From: Dryomyza anilis
Taxonomy: Eukaryota; Arthropoda; Insecta; Diptera; Dryomyzidae
Assembly: GCA_951804985.1 (NCBI GenBank)
Contig: OX638132.1
Location: 17,341,529-17,405,528, forward strand
Direction of reading: 5' to 3'
DNA length: 64,000 nt
Below are positions 23,530-35,517 of this stretch, in pieces. Position 1 is the first letter of the stretch. Each line of letters opens with the position of its first letter. Under the pieces are notes generated by a model. It was not told the origin of the DNA. It ran no database searches and saw only the letters and a program-made list of their open reading frames with translations. A program made the translations under genes and the position numbers.

Positions 23530-24432
23530 TTACCCTACGTTCTGTATTTTCCGACTTATGTTGCACTAACTCCTAAACAAATCCAAAACGGCGTATTCAT
23601 ATAAATCGATCAGGAAACGATCGATTAAAAAAATATATCTCTTTTGATGACTTTCTTGGATTATGGAAAAAAATATTGCTGAACATTTTTGGGGCCATCA
23701 AAAATACGCATTCAGTGAAATTTCGTAAAACGCGAATTCAAATAAGTCGGTAACGGCCCGGTGGATTTTAAAAATCCAAGGCACTTCTAAGAAGCTAAAC
23801 AAATCTCCTTGATGACTTTTATAGATATTTCAAAATATTACGTTGAAAAATATTGGGCTCAATTCAAAAATACGTATTCAGTGAAATTTCGTAAAAGGCG
23901 GATTCAAATAAGTCGGTAACGGCTCGGTGTATTTTAAAAATCGAAGGACATTCTAAGAGACTAAACAAATTGATGACTTTTTTGGATTTTTCAATAAAAT
24001 GATCTTGAAAAATTTTGGGGCCAATTGAAAAGTAAGCAATCAATGGAATTTTGTAAAACGCGAATTCAAAAAAGTCAGTATCTGCTCGGTTAATTTAAAA
24101 AATCCATGGCTCTTCTACGAAGTTAAACAATCTCCTTGATGACTTTTTTTGCATTTTTTCAAAAAAAAAAAAAAAAAATGACCTTGAAAAATTTTGGGTC
24201 CAAATCAAAAATACGCAATGAATTGGCCCGGATTGTAAAGGACATTTTTGTCTAACATCCAAGAAATTCATCAATGAGATATATTTGGATTTTCAGAAAA
24301 ACTTGAAATTTTTTTTAAATCGATCGGTTCCCGTCGATTTATATGAATCCGCGTTTTGTTTTTGTTTAAGAGTTGTGATCATATATGTCAGAAAATACCG
24401 AAGGCAAGGTTCGGTATTTTGCAAGCCGAATT
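23530..24432 (+). mobile_element. Element family B with ~185-bp internal tandem units
   Basis: Outer ends are CCCTACGTTCTGTATTTTCC (23533) and, inverted from the right end, ACCTTGCCTTCGGTATTTTC (~24400), each followed by a TATAAATCGA...GATCGATT motif. Inside, about four units each carry AAATTTCGTAAAACGCGAAT, AAGTCGGTAACGGCCCGGTG and CTCCTTGATGACTTTT. No transposase is present. Confidence 0.75.
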
Positions 24433-24820
24433 TTACTATTTGAAAAAAATCACCCATATAAATTTTAAGTATCAATTCACTAAACAATGAGTCACTGATA
24501 TTAACCATGAGCAATACATATTTATATTAAGCTAAACAGTAATTAAGCAAAGATTGTATTTAAAATATAATTAATAGATTATCATATTAGTTTTTATTTT
24601 ATTTGATATCGACATAAGTTAGTTGAGTCACCATAACAAAAAAACAAATTCAAATAACGTAAAACTGCCTCACAATTGTAGTTACTCTTCCTGTGGGTTG
24701 CCCAAGTGTTGCTAATGATATTTTCAAGAGCTTCGCTGACGGTGTCAAGTGATTTTTACATTTATTCGCATGCTTTTCATAATGATGGTGATGATCTTTA
24801 TTCAGGTCTCTTTAAGAATA
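24433..24820. other. AT-rich spacer
   Basis: Nothing recognised. Confidence 0.5.
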
Positions 24821-24912
24821 CTTACACTAAAAAAAAAAACAATTGCATCAATATTATGAACGACCAATCATTGCTGATTCATACACACAAAAGCTTATTT
24901 GTAGGAAATAAT

Positions 24913-25066
24913 CGAAGTGTTTCCCACAAATAATTGTAGTTTTTCCCACAAACATGAAAAGTGTTTCCCACAAATATTTGAAGTGTTTCCCACAAATATT
25001 TCAAAATTTGGTAGTGTTTGCCAACAAGACTTGAAGTGTTTCCGGCAAATATTTGAAGTGTTCGCC
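24913..25066 (+). repeat. Tandem ~22-bp repeat (GAAGTGTTTCCCACAAATAT)
   Basis: Six to seven imperfect units lie just upstream of the unknown frame. Inverted and scattered units (GGGAAACACTTAGTG, CTTCCCACAAATATT) lie downstream at 25650-25870. Confidence 0.8.
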
Positions 25067-25121
25067 AAATTCAGTCAAAGCAAAAGGTTTTTTTTAATTG
25101 CGACAGCCCACTCATTTACGC

Positions 25122-25551
25122 GACATGTCGAATAATGCAGAATTCCAGGGTAGATTATTCGACAAGTCGCGTAAACGAGCGACATCCGAAAATAAATCTT
25201 TTATTTCGACTGATATTGATGGACACTACAACACATCTATGCATTATGCCTGGGACCAGGTGTCTCATACATTGGACGCGTCTTAAAAAGTCGTCTAAAC
25301 TGACTGGGTTTTCGTCAGATGATTTGCACAGAATTGCGGCAGTGTTTTTGCAGTCATCTGTTTTGGATGATGTGAAGACCGATTATGATGAATTGATGGC
25401 AGCGGCTATAGATGATAATAATCAGCTTCAGATGTCGCACAATACGAAAATGTTGCTTCTTATTCGACAAAAGAAGCTTATACACGTTTATTCGTGCAAG
25501 TGTTGCATGGCACGGATAAGTTCAATTGTTCCAGTGATGCATCTTTTGTGA
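25122..25551 (+). pseudogene. Unrecognised protein-coding frame with one frameshift
   Basis: From ATG 25122 the frame reads MSNNAEFQGRLFDKSRKRAT and on to SHTLDAS before a stop near 25284. The next frame over is open through KKSSKLTGFSSDDLHRIAAV, SSVLDDVKTDYDELMAAAID and LLLIRQKKLIHVYSCKCCMA to a stop at 25549-25551. Composition is protein-like (mixed polar and hydrophobic, GC higher than the flanks), and the two parts overlap at the switch, so one broken gene of ~140 residues is likely. I recognise no domain. It lies inside a repeat-flanked unit and may be transposon cargo. Confidence 0.4.
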
Positions 25552-25893
25552 CAAGATGTACGACTTTTGGGGAAATTTCAATGTAGCAATTTTTCCAAGA
25601 AGCTATTAGTATTTAGGGCAAACACTGTTAAAAGAGATTGCATTCCGGGAAACACTTAGTGTTTGCCCCAAAAAAATGTCATTTATTACTTTTCTTAAAC
25701 ACTTTCATTATTTACTGGTAACAAATTTACTAGTTTGGGGATAATCATTGAAGTGGCTTTTATAAAGTGTTCTTGGGAAATATTTTAAATGTTGTTTTGT
25801 TCAAACATTAGAATTGTGTGCCAATATGTATTTACCAGAAGTAACCGATAGCTTCCCACAAATATTTTATAAACATTCCTTTTTTAGAGTGTA

Positions 25894-27339
25894 TAATTAA
25901 TAAACAAATTCCTAGTATTTATGTATGGACACAAGTCATATTATTGATGAATGGTTCATAAAAACAATGAATTGTTCTTCAATATTGTTTTTTTATAGTT
26001 AAAGACAATAAGATTTATTACCAGATTTATTAAAAATAAATTATTGTATGACGTACAATAATTGACGTTTGCTCCATTCCCTAGTAATTTACCCTATTAG
26101 GGAAGACGTGATCATGGACAGAACATATTGTTCATATAACTGGACGAATTATGAAAAGTAAAATATTTAATGATAATTTTCCGATCATGATTCTAGAACA
26201 ATTTCTACCAGGGATATTCGAATTTTTTCAAAATTTTTACATTTCCTTAGGTTACGTAAATAATGTTATAATATATACAGTGATCTCGTATGTCATTGAT
26301 GGAAACACAAGAAATTATACTGTGGTATGCGCCAGGTGCTGGGAGACGCACCGACATGATTTTGCAATAGATTTGACGCCTGAATGGAACGCATCAATGA
26401 AACGAAGTAACCGCAAAAATGGTTGAACATTACATTCAACTGGAAATAATTTCAAATCGGCGAACAATAAAAAGTAATTGCACAATTTCTGATGGTTTAA
26501 CTTGTCAGATTTGCAATTAATTGAATAATAATTATAAATATAATAAGTTATAAAAAATAAAGCATAATCAGTGTTTATGCAATATCAAATTATATCAAAT
26601 TAAATTTTTGTTTTGTATACAAAATTGTGTTTTGGGTATAATATAATATTTTAAAGGTTCATGAGATATTTCTGGTACAAATAAATTAATAATAAATTAA
26701 GTGGCTCAACCATCAATGTTCTGACTGTCCAAACGTGTTATATCAAGTGCAATTTGATTGCGGCAATGAGCTTTACATTGTGGTATTATTGAGTTTAAAA
26801 AAATAGTATTAAATTTTAGAACAATAACTATTATTAATTATTAGTATAGGTGAAAGTATTTACAAACGTGTGGTGCATAAAAATGAATTCAATAAACATA
26901 TACAAAATAAACATGAATCAACAATGTTTACCTAACACCGTCAATTATAATATGTTGCTGCCACATTTTGTCGTGTCATGTTTTCTGTTTACAAAAATAT
27001 ATTATGTTTGTTTTTAGTCTTTTCTATAAATAAAAGGTGCGTAGACTGACGCTTTACAACAACGACTACTATTTGGGGCCAATTTTTATAGCTAATAAAT
27101 TTAAAAAAGGGAAAATAAAAATAAAAACGTACACGCACCGATTGGCTTGGCAGTGTGTCCAAACATTTGTATTGGCTAAAATTAACATTTAGCACAAACT
27201 GAAGTTAATTTTAACCAAAAGGGATCCTCAAGTGATTTATATGACGCACATTTTTTTATTACACTACTCAACAAAACGATACATCAATTTTATATAATAC
27301 GCGATTGCTGATTTTGACTGCAACTCGTTTTTTCCTATA
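25894..27339. other. AT-rich intergenic DNA with one weak exon-like island
   Basis: At 26290-26426 a frame reading NYTVVCARCWETHRHDFAID and TPEWNASMKRSNRKNG ends in TGA. It follows AG-type acceptor-like sites at ~26250 and 26280, but no partner exon was found. The rest holds nothing recognised. Confidence 0.35.
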
Positions 27340-27456
27340 GGAACTTAGACCGAACTTAGTCTAACTATTTTGAGCTGTGCGTGTTATATTTGTACCCAAA
27401 GTGGTGGAACCTACAGTTTAATGCCCAATCCGAACGACGGGTGAGCACTTTTTATA

Positions 27457-28791
27457 CATGGAGGGAAATAAAATTCTAAAACTCAAGAAGAATACGGTTA
27501 GAAAGAAAAATAGTCGAATTTGACTAATATAAATAAAATACTACTAAAATTCAAGAATTTGTCATCTGGATATCAAGAAAGCAAATTACTTAGTTGTCAA
27601 AAAAGTGAACAAACTTTATTCAACTGGATTTTCAGAAGTTAATTTATTGATTATTAAAAACCAAAAAGAATACGCAAAATTGTTGCTGTATTCATCGCAC
27701 AAAGAACACGTGTTCACGTATTGTTGTTGTTTTCATCGATATTTCTCTGTCTGTATGCTTTGTTTTGCGAGGTCGCCATCTGCTTGTTAGTCTGCCTGTC
27801 TGTCTGTTGAAAGTAACTAAGCCAAATTTTTCTAGATATTCAGACATTAAGTTCTTAGATATCAAAAAAGTAACTAAGTACAATTTGTCTGTATTGCAAA
27901 TTTTTTTCTTCTTAGGTATCAAAAAACGGCATGATATACAATGTTTGCATGTGTGTTTTTTTCACGAATAGAACAACAAAGCATAGCCAGACAAGCAAGC
28001 GTCTGTGTATGTATGAATGTTAATGATATAAATAGTAAAAACGACTTTTCCTATGAATATTGGTACGATTTCAGTTCCTAAACATAAATTTGGGTTCAAT
28101 TTTGCATAAATACCAATCATTCCATTGTTATCTAAATACACTATACAATGCTTATGGGTAACGTGCGGAGGGTTTATACATAACCAACAGAAGAGGCAAC
28201 AGAAGAGGCAACAGAAGAGGCAACAGAAGAGGAGAAAGTGTATAAGGTAAGTAAACGGTTTCAGAATAATATACAGAGATTAAATTAAATAATAAAAATA
28301 AAATAAACAATTCAACTACATTAAGTATTCAAAGAAGTCATTTACTATACAAAAATGTATATAACTAATAAAGTTCTAAATAAACAATAAATTAACTCGA
28401 CTATATTTTTTTTTATTTTATGTTAGCTTCGAAATAATTGCTTTTAGTTACTTTCAACTTTACTTTACTGTCTGTCGAGACACACGAACAAACAGATGGG
28501 GCTGACAGACGGACAAAGTAAAACAAAACATAATAGCGACAAAGCAAGATCGAAAAAACAACAACTATACGAACACGTGTTTATTAAATTTTGGGACGAA
28601 AACAACAACAACATTTTTGATACCTAAGACAGTAATAACTGAATCCAAGACTTATTCTATTTAGTTACTTTTTTGATACCCAAGAAATTAATAACTGAAT
28701 CCAAGAACAATTCTACTTAATTACTTTTTTGACAACTAAGAAAATCCATATCTTGATTCCTTCTGGATTTTAGAACTTTTTTCCCTCCGTG
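27457..28791. mobile_element. 1335-bp TA-flanked foldback element inserted in the SINE
   Basis: TIRs are CATGGAGGGAAATAAAATTC and, inverted, CACGGAGGGAAAAAAGTTCT. The flanks are TA at both ends, as for the Tc1/mariner class. Long imperfect inverted arms (~300 bp) share AACACGTGTTC, TTGTTGTTGTTTTC and TATGYTTTGTTTT. There is no transposase frame. The centre has a 12-bp tandem repeat. Confidence 0.8.
28183..28232. repeat. 12-bp tandem repeat CAACAGAAGAGG, four units
   Basis: Four consecutive, nearly identical units lie in the centre of the TA-flanked element. Confidence 0.95.
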
Positions 28792-28950
28792 TAGGCAATA
28801 TTTACTCTCGAAGGTTTGTCATTTACTGCCGAGAGGTATAGCGATATAGAAACATTTTTCTATGAAAAGATGTTGTTAGCCCCAGTCCAGACTTAAAACC
28901 AGGGACCTTTCGGTTCACAGTCCAACGCACTAACCTTGAGCTACCGCACG

Positions 28951-30592
28951 AAGGTTAGTGCGTTATATCGGAATTTTAAGCAATTTTCAAAAAAAATAAC
29001 ATTTTCTTAACTGTACATACTTTTCTGGTTTATCATTAGATCCTAATAAAAATAATAAAAAATAAATAAAAAATAAATTTGTTATTTTACAAGTTTAGAT
29101 CCAATTATTTTAAAAACGTATTAGAATATTAGGATTCATTTGTTTAAGGTATTATAAGTTTAAGGTATTCTGTAAATCCACTACTTAAACATTTTCTCAA
29201 AAACGTTACGTAATAGGAAAAAAAATACTGAATTGCAGTCAAAATTGGGAAATATTGTGTTGGTTAGTGTTATAGTTTATAAAGCCGCTCTTATATTTAT
29301 GACACTGAAAATAAAAACTATAGTGAAACGCCTTGAACTGAAAACATAAAACACATGATTTTTCATTGAACTTTAAGAAAATAACAAAAATACCACATGC
29401 TTTCAAAGTAGAAATCAATGAATCTAACTTAATTTTTAAGGTCGTTGTCGCATCGCCCGGTTTGTGTCCATTTCTATTGTTGGCGCGTAGGTTGACAAAG
29501 TGGTTTTTGCAATAATGCAAAAATAAAAAATAAAACTATACAATTTCAAATAAATTTGCACGAGACTTATTTCGCATGCACTAAATCACCACATCGTAAA
29601 ACGCTAATTTTGAAATAGAATATATAGAATGAAGTATATCGTTGACGATACTGCAAAACCGCGTGATAATTACGACTAACTCGGGTTTTTAATTATATGT
29701 TGATCGGATAAATTAGATAAATGCCATTATAAGTTATGACATACTTAATTATGTATAAAGTAAGTGCAGAATTGAGACTCAAAACAGTTGTGTTTCTTCT
29801 TTAAAATTAATTTTGTAAGAGGTATTCGAAAATGTAGATAGGCGATTTTGCATTATCAACGACGATATATTAGGTAATTTGGTACGTAGTAGATAATAAT
29901 AAAAAAAATAAATTACCTCGAATCAAAAAAAAATCATAAATTAGTAATTATTTCCATTATCGAAATGTTATAATAAATAATTATAAATATTGGCTTTGTA
30001 TTGCAAAAACTTTACACAAAATACTAATATTTAAAAAATTGATGTACTTTTGAAACTCATATTGTCACCGACTTCGAGGATACATAAAGTTTAACCAATT
30101 TGTGATTAGCATGTATATTTAAGATAATTATTAAAAATAAAGAAATATCTTTTACTATATTAATATTCTCGGTGGATAAATTAGGGCTTTTAAACGAACA
30201 TCATTTTTCTTTTAGAATAGGTGCATTCATGTTTTTAATGCTTTTGTGACAAACATTCGACAAAATGATGCGACAGGCGACAGGTCATTGTCTGCATGAA
30301 TACAAATACAAAACACAACGAATCCAACAATAAAGGAACTACAAAACATCCTATACAACGCATATCTACTTAAATAAATGATGTGATGGCGCCTACAGCA
30401 ATCGGACAACAGAAGAATACGTCATTTATATTGAAGGCATGTCAACTGGATAGACATCAACTAATTGCAAACCGAAATGGACTAATGCATTTTAAATAGT
30501 GTTGGCACAATGTTATTGCAATGCAGTAATTTAGCAAGAAAAAATAACCACATAAGTGGTAATCAGACCAGTGGTCCAAATGTTTGTTGGGT
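28951..30592. other. AT-rich intergenic DNA
   Basis: Short open frames here (for example 29239-29520 on the - strand) lack domains and splice sites. Nothing else was recognised. Confidence 0.5.
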
Positions 30593-30595
30593 TTA

Positions 30596-31186
30596 GGGCC
30601 GGTTTTACAGTCCTAGTTTAAACCTAGTTTAACCTTTGTTTACTTAAATGTCTTATAAATTTAAATGACATTTAACTTTGATAGCTGTTTTACAGTGAAA
30701 TTTTAAAATGAACTGATTCAAGTCGGATAAATATGGCATCACTGGCAAATGTCAACAAATTATCGATTATTTCTCTCATTTGGAACAGCTGATAATTTTA
30801 TGCAAACATTTGGTAAATCAATACATTGAAAATAGATTTTAGATTAATAAAATAAATGAAATATACAAAATATCGAGCAACTTCAGTACATATGAGGATA
30901 GAAGAGTGATTTATACAATGCTGAAATACAAGAAAACAAAAAGAACACAAACATGCCGACAGACAATGCGGGAACTAGAAACAGAAAGCGTGAACGGACA
31001 GTTCAAAAAGAGTACAACTCTCATTCTTGTGGATAGTATCTGTCAAAAACATTAAGATTTTAAGCGTAGTTTAAACGGCCAACGTACGACGTTTAAACTG
31101 ATTTTAAACGACGATTTAAAGTCACTGTAAAACTGAACTACGTTTAATCCACAAATCTAGTTAAACTACCACTGTAAAACTGGCCC
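30596..31186. mobile_element. PIF/Harbinger-like MITE with TTA target duplication
   Basis: TIRs are GGGCCGGTTTTACAGTCCTA and, inverted, GGGCCAGTTTTACAGTGGTA, both followed by AGTTTAAC-like words. TTA flanks each end (30593-30595 and 31187-31189), which fits the 3-bp TWA duplication of that superfamily. A related copy lies at 62.70-63.14 kb. Confidence 0.8.
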
Positions 31187-31320
31187 TTAATGTTTTAAAA
31201 TGATCTGAATTTGGTACATCGTTTCTATGATACTGCTCGGTTGCATTTTTGTATTGATTATAATTTTATACAATTGTTGAAATTGAATGTTTGCCATTAT
31301 GAAACAAAAAACCAATTGGG

Positions 31321-31757
31321 AAGGTTAGATCACATGGGAAATTTTAAAGTAGGTGTTATTATGATAGTTAGGATTATCAAAATTATAGTCGGTCTAAGCC
31401 GACTATAAATACCCTACACATATGTGTGGTTACCATTCAAAGTGGTATATAGGTCACCAGGGTATACGAATCCTGAAAATAACTACAAACTTTCCATCCC
31501 TGAAGATTTTTCTTTCATTTGATACCCATATTTACAAATGGGTAGGTATACCGAATTTCAATTTTTTTTTTTTTGGAACCACAAGTCGTTTCGTGGGAAA
31601 ACATTATTTTCATGTATTTGAGCATAATGTCATATATTTGAAAAAAAAAAGTTTACCTAAGCACGTATGCAGTAAAATTGATTTGTAGATGTAAATTTTA
31701 TATGAGGTATTTGAACTCAGGAGGTCATGCTGATCAAGAATATATATACTTTTCCAT
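31321..31757 (+). mobile_element. mini-me-like retroposon with the (GTCY)n region deleted
   Basis: It begins AAGGTTAGATCACATGGGAA and carries the hairpin TATAGTCGGTCTAAGCCGAC. It runs through GGAACCACAAGTCGTTTCG and jumps straight to CTCAGGAGGTCATGCTGATC. The left part is the mirror of the right end of the copy at 1.0-1.7 kb. Confidence 0.8.
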
Positions 31758-31837
31758 CGATCGACTATTTGATCGACTATTTTAATATGAGACAGTTTTA
31801 AACGGATATCAATTTTTTGGATTAACTAAATTAATTG

Positions 31838-32090
31838 ATGCGTCGGTAACTCAGAGGTTAGTGCGTTGTACTGCGAGCCGAAAGGTCTCATGTACAATAT
31901 AACATATTTTCATAGAAAACATTTTACCTATATCATGCTACCTCTCGCAGATAATGGCAAACCTCCGAGAGTAAACACTGCCCATGAAAAGCTCGCACAC
32001 ATTCAAACTGTAGGTCCCACCATTTGAGTACAACTATAACACAATCAATGATGAGAGAGCACGGTATAAGTTCTACAGGACTGTAGGGCC
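31838..32090 (+). mobile_element. tRNA-derived SINE (family S), complete copy
   Basis: The head reads CGTCGGTAACTCAGAGGTTA, then GTGCG, box A-like; the box B region is decayed (GGTCTCATGTACAAT). The body has CTACCTCTCGCAGATAATGG and CCTCCGAGAGTAAACACTGC. The tail is CTGTAGGTCCCACCATTTGA, AACACAATC and a terminal TTCTACAGGACTGTAGG. Confidence 0.75.
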
Positions 32091-32443
32091 AAACCATTAT
32101 TATAATTTTAATGGTTTATATTATTATTTTTATTGTTTATATACCTCGTTATCAGTAAGACAACTCGTAACAGTTACAAAATATTTGTAATCGTGTAGAA
32201 GAAAGGTTTTTACATTTTTCTCATAAATTTGCAAGGCAAGAAATAACAATCCTTTCGTATAATTCTTTTTATTTTTTTATATTTTTGTAAGGTCTTATTT
32301 GATTTTATTTCATAGGAAGTAAAAATTTTTAAAAATTCTCATAGAACTTGTGAATGCCAAATTTATTCATCCGAAAATTAGAAAAACATATTTGTTAACT
32401 GACGCATGAGAATATTTCTCACGAACTCACGATTTGGATTTCT

Positions 32444-32580
32444 GGGGCCCTATTCTGGTTTGATGAGAAATATAAAATGAGAATGAAAATGAGATAAAAA
32501 CTGTTTTCATATTCAGTTAATAATATAAAAAATAGTTTTTGTCTCATTTTATATTTCTCATCAAACCAGAATAGGGCCCC
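32444..32580. mobile_element. 137-bp MITE with perfect 39-bp inverted repeats
   Basis: The arms 32444-32482 and 32542-32580 are identical when inverted, beginning GGGGCCCTATTCTGGTTTGA. The GGGGCCCTATT start is shared with the MITE at 11.5 kb. Perfect arms suggest recent activity or strong hairpin conversion. Confidence 0.9.
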
Positions 32581-33659
32581 TGGTATCAAATAAAATTTGA
32601 TGTGCTATTTATTATTTTTTTTAACATTTTTGTTCTTCCAAATATAATCCATCAGAATTTTAGTTTAGTTTTTAAATTATATATGACAGCTGATTTATTT
32701 ATATACAATGGAAAGAATAACTACAATTATTTGCCATTTGTATTGCTTACACATCAGGAGTGCCTCGTATTGGTAGTGATGATGTATTAACGAGTAAATT
32801 TCACTCCGCACGCCATGCACGCCAAGTCATTTATCAGCTCAATAAGCACATGAACATTTTCAACGCCTCAATCCAATCAAGCAGTAAGAAACATTCTACG
32901 AAAACGATCTGCCAATCTATCTTTATAAATACAATACTACATGTACTTTGTACTAAGTATCTGTGCGTACACAGTGAATAAAGTGCACTTTATATTTTTG
33001 AAGTGCACGCTTTTAATTTAAACTTTTTGGAAATTTGTAAATTTACACATTTAATTTTAAATATTTTCATTTAAACAGTTTACACTCATGTCGCTAGTAC
33101 ATTGTTTATAGTGATGGCAGAAAACAAAAACGTGTCGTGAACCATTTCTTATTCTGATCAAAAAATATAAAATGCTCAAATTTTATCAGAAAATCATCAT
33201 ATAATACAGGCTGCTTCAAGATTATATTTTAAAGAAATGAAAGTCGATATTATATTTAAATAAAATACAATTTAATTATTCCCAAATTCGCAGTCAAATT
33301 GATTTCATGAATTAATTTGACTATAAATTTGATGGAATAAGTTTGCATTATTTAATTAAAAATATTATCAATATTATGAACGATGTTCATCAATATTAAT
33401 TATCAATTGATAAACGCATTCGTAATATTGAAGTACACTGTACATCAAAATCTTTCAATGTGTTAGTAAATCTCGATTGATTAATGCAATTCGTAATATT
33501 AGCTGCGTCCCCGTGGTTTTTGATGCAGATCCGTAGATCATGTTTATATATAAAACAAACAATTAGAACCAGGTTCGTTTTTGGATCAATTACTGATCTG
33601 ATACTCTGATCTGAACCTCCCCACCCTCAGAATATTATTCATATATCAGAAATTTACGT
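32581..33659. other. AT-rich intergenic DNA
   Basis: No exon is supported. Short frames at 32760-32981 lack domains. Words at 33290-33500 resemble 9.27-9.68 kb, suggesting an old dispersed repeat. Confidence 0.4.
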
Positions 33660-34108
33660 CTTATATCCCCATAAATAAAAAAATGTACATAAAAGTATGA
33701 ACAACTAAAAAAAAAATTGAAAAATATAATTGGGCGGACCACGCCTATATTTAAAATTTTGAAATGCTAATATTTCATAGATTTGATTTTAATAATTTAC
33801 GGATCAAATTTCCACTATGAAAACCCGGGAAATAATGAAAAAAAAGTGGGCGGATCACGCCCATTTTTGGACCACATATTTATAGGTGAATTCTAACAAT
33901 ACCTTTTAAATTTTATAACTATACCTTGAATACTTTTCGAGTTATTAGTTCCGAAAGAGTTATATAAAAGTGACTTGTATGGGAGGTGTCCGTTGATCGA
34001 TTTGGCTCATTTTCAAACTTAGTTCCTACTTTTGGCTAAAATATATTGAGACGAAATTTCATCGCATTCTGATTAGTATTTCTCAAGTTATTCTATATTC
34101 GGACAGCA

Positions 34109-34152
<44 letters not shown>

Positions 34153-34294
34153 GGACATGGCTAAACGGACTCGGGTAGTGATGCTGATCCAGAATATATA
34201 TACTTTTTCCATACCGGGCACGCCTCCTAAGGGACGTTACAATATATGCACAAAGTTAATATACCCTGTACCTCATAGGTGTAGGGTATAAAAA
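33660..34294 (+). mobile_element. mini-me-like retroposon, longer subfamily
   Basis: The 5' part has paired GGGCGGACCACGCC and GGGCGGATCACGCCCAT words. A (GACA)n tract lies at ~34111-34155, the core is TGATGCTGATCCAGAATATA, and the end is GTGTAGGGTATAAAA. The core differs from the other copies. The 5' limit is uncertain. Confidence 0.65.
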
Positions 34295-35517
34295 CAATAA
34301 TTTACAAGTTTTTAAATTCTCTCGACTTTCATATATGCACTTGTTTTTAAGGTTAAAATGTATTGAATATGATATTTTTCGCAGTGCATGTGTTTTGTAT
34401 ATATTTCAGTGTTTATTATTCCAAAATAAAATAAACAAAAGCAAATTTAATGCTCCGCTTCCTACGTTTCTGCAACTGCTTTTTGCAGCCAGCTATCAAC
34501 GCTGTCAGGCACTTGGGCAAATGATAGTCTTTGGGAAAAAATACAAATTTAATAAAAATAGTGTTTTCCCACATGTAAACAAATATGCTATATATTTAAA
34601 CCAGTAAATAAGGTTATGGTCACCTACAATTGGGATATTTTAAATCAAAATGTATTTATTATTTAAAACAAAAAACCGAATAATATCCAAAAACCGTAAA
34701 AAAATGACACATCACATCAGATGTACCCAATTTCGATTTTTTTATAGCACCATAAGTCGGTCACAAGAAAAACATTTTTATATCATTGTTGTAGACATAA
34801 AACTCACTAAACACATTTTGAAAAATGTGGTAAATAAGTAATTTTCAAATATCATATTTTTGCAATTTTTTTTTGATTGATGAAGTCAAAATTTTTCTAA
34901 AATGATGAGAACAGAATAATTTCTCCAATTGCATTTTAACATTTAAAATTTTTTAACATTCTTATGTTTTGTAATATTAATTACGAAAATCTAGTTGGTT
35001 AGTTTTACTTCTACAATGGGAATTAAAGGGAATGGTTTAAAATGAAAAGTTCACAAAAGTAGTCTGAAGTCGACCGATCAATACAAGTCGATTTTCAATA
35101 CTAGACAGGTATACGTAATGTAAGTGCGAAGTTTCATTAATTTAGATCTTACCCAACCAGAAAAACGATGCCCAAAACCTAACATTATGCTAAATATGAA
35201 AAGTTAACCATATCCGAAAGTTGTCGTAAAAGTAATCAAAAAGGTTTCGGAAAGACTTACGTATGTCAGCCTCTTTGTTGACTTTTAGCGTTCGAAAAGA
35301 TAACTAAAAAGTTATGTTTAAGTCAACTATTAAAAGGAATCATCAGAAAGTTGTCCTCTAGACAGCTGATAGATAGCTTACACATGTAAAATATGACTAC
35401 AAATTAATATCATATATTAGGTCGTCATTTTCCAAAAATTGATGGAAATAATCAAATGACGAACTAAAACATATCAAATAAATACAAAAATAGACAATAA
35501 TAATGAAAAACCAAATG
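34295..35517. other. AT-rich intergenic DNA with a possible TIR element start
   Basis: CCCAACCAGAAAAACGATGC at 35153 is loosely matched, inverted, by a word near 35985 (CCAACTAGAACAAAATACG), which could bound an ~830-bp element containing the frame at 35.5-35.7 kb. The rest shows nothing. Confidence 0.3.

Larger units (their letters stand above)
24823..25893 (+). mobile_element. Possible TIR element carrying an unknown frame
   Basis: The left end TACACTAAAAAAAAAAACAA and the inverted right end TACACTCTAAAAAAGGAATG bracket a unit whose subterminal zones both contain GTTTCCCACAAATATTT-like words. The TIR is short and A-rich, so the boundaries are tentative. Confidence 0.45.
27340..28950 (-). 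mobile_element. tRNA-derived SINE (family S), split by a later insertion
   Basis: On the - strand the head at 28950-28792 reads GCGGTAGCTCAAGGTTAGTG, then GACTGTGAACCGAAAGGTCC, a tRNA-like box A and anticodon arm, then a body ending GAGAGTAAATATTGCC. The tail at 27456-27340 reads TGTAGGTTCCACCACTTTGG and TAACACGCACAGCTCAA. The unsplit copy at 31.84 kb contains both halves in this order. Confidence 0.8.
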
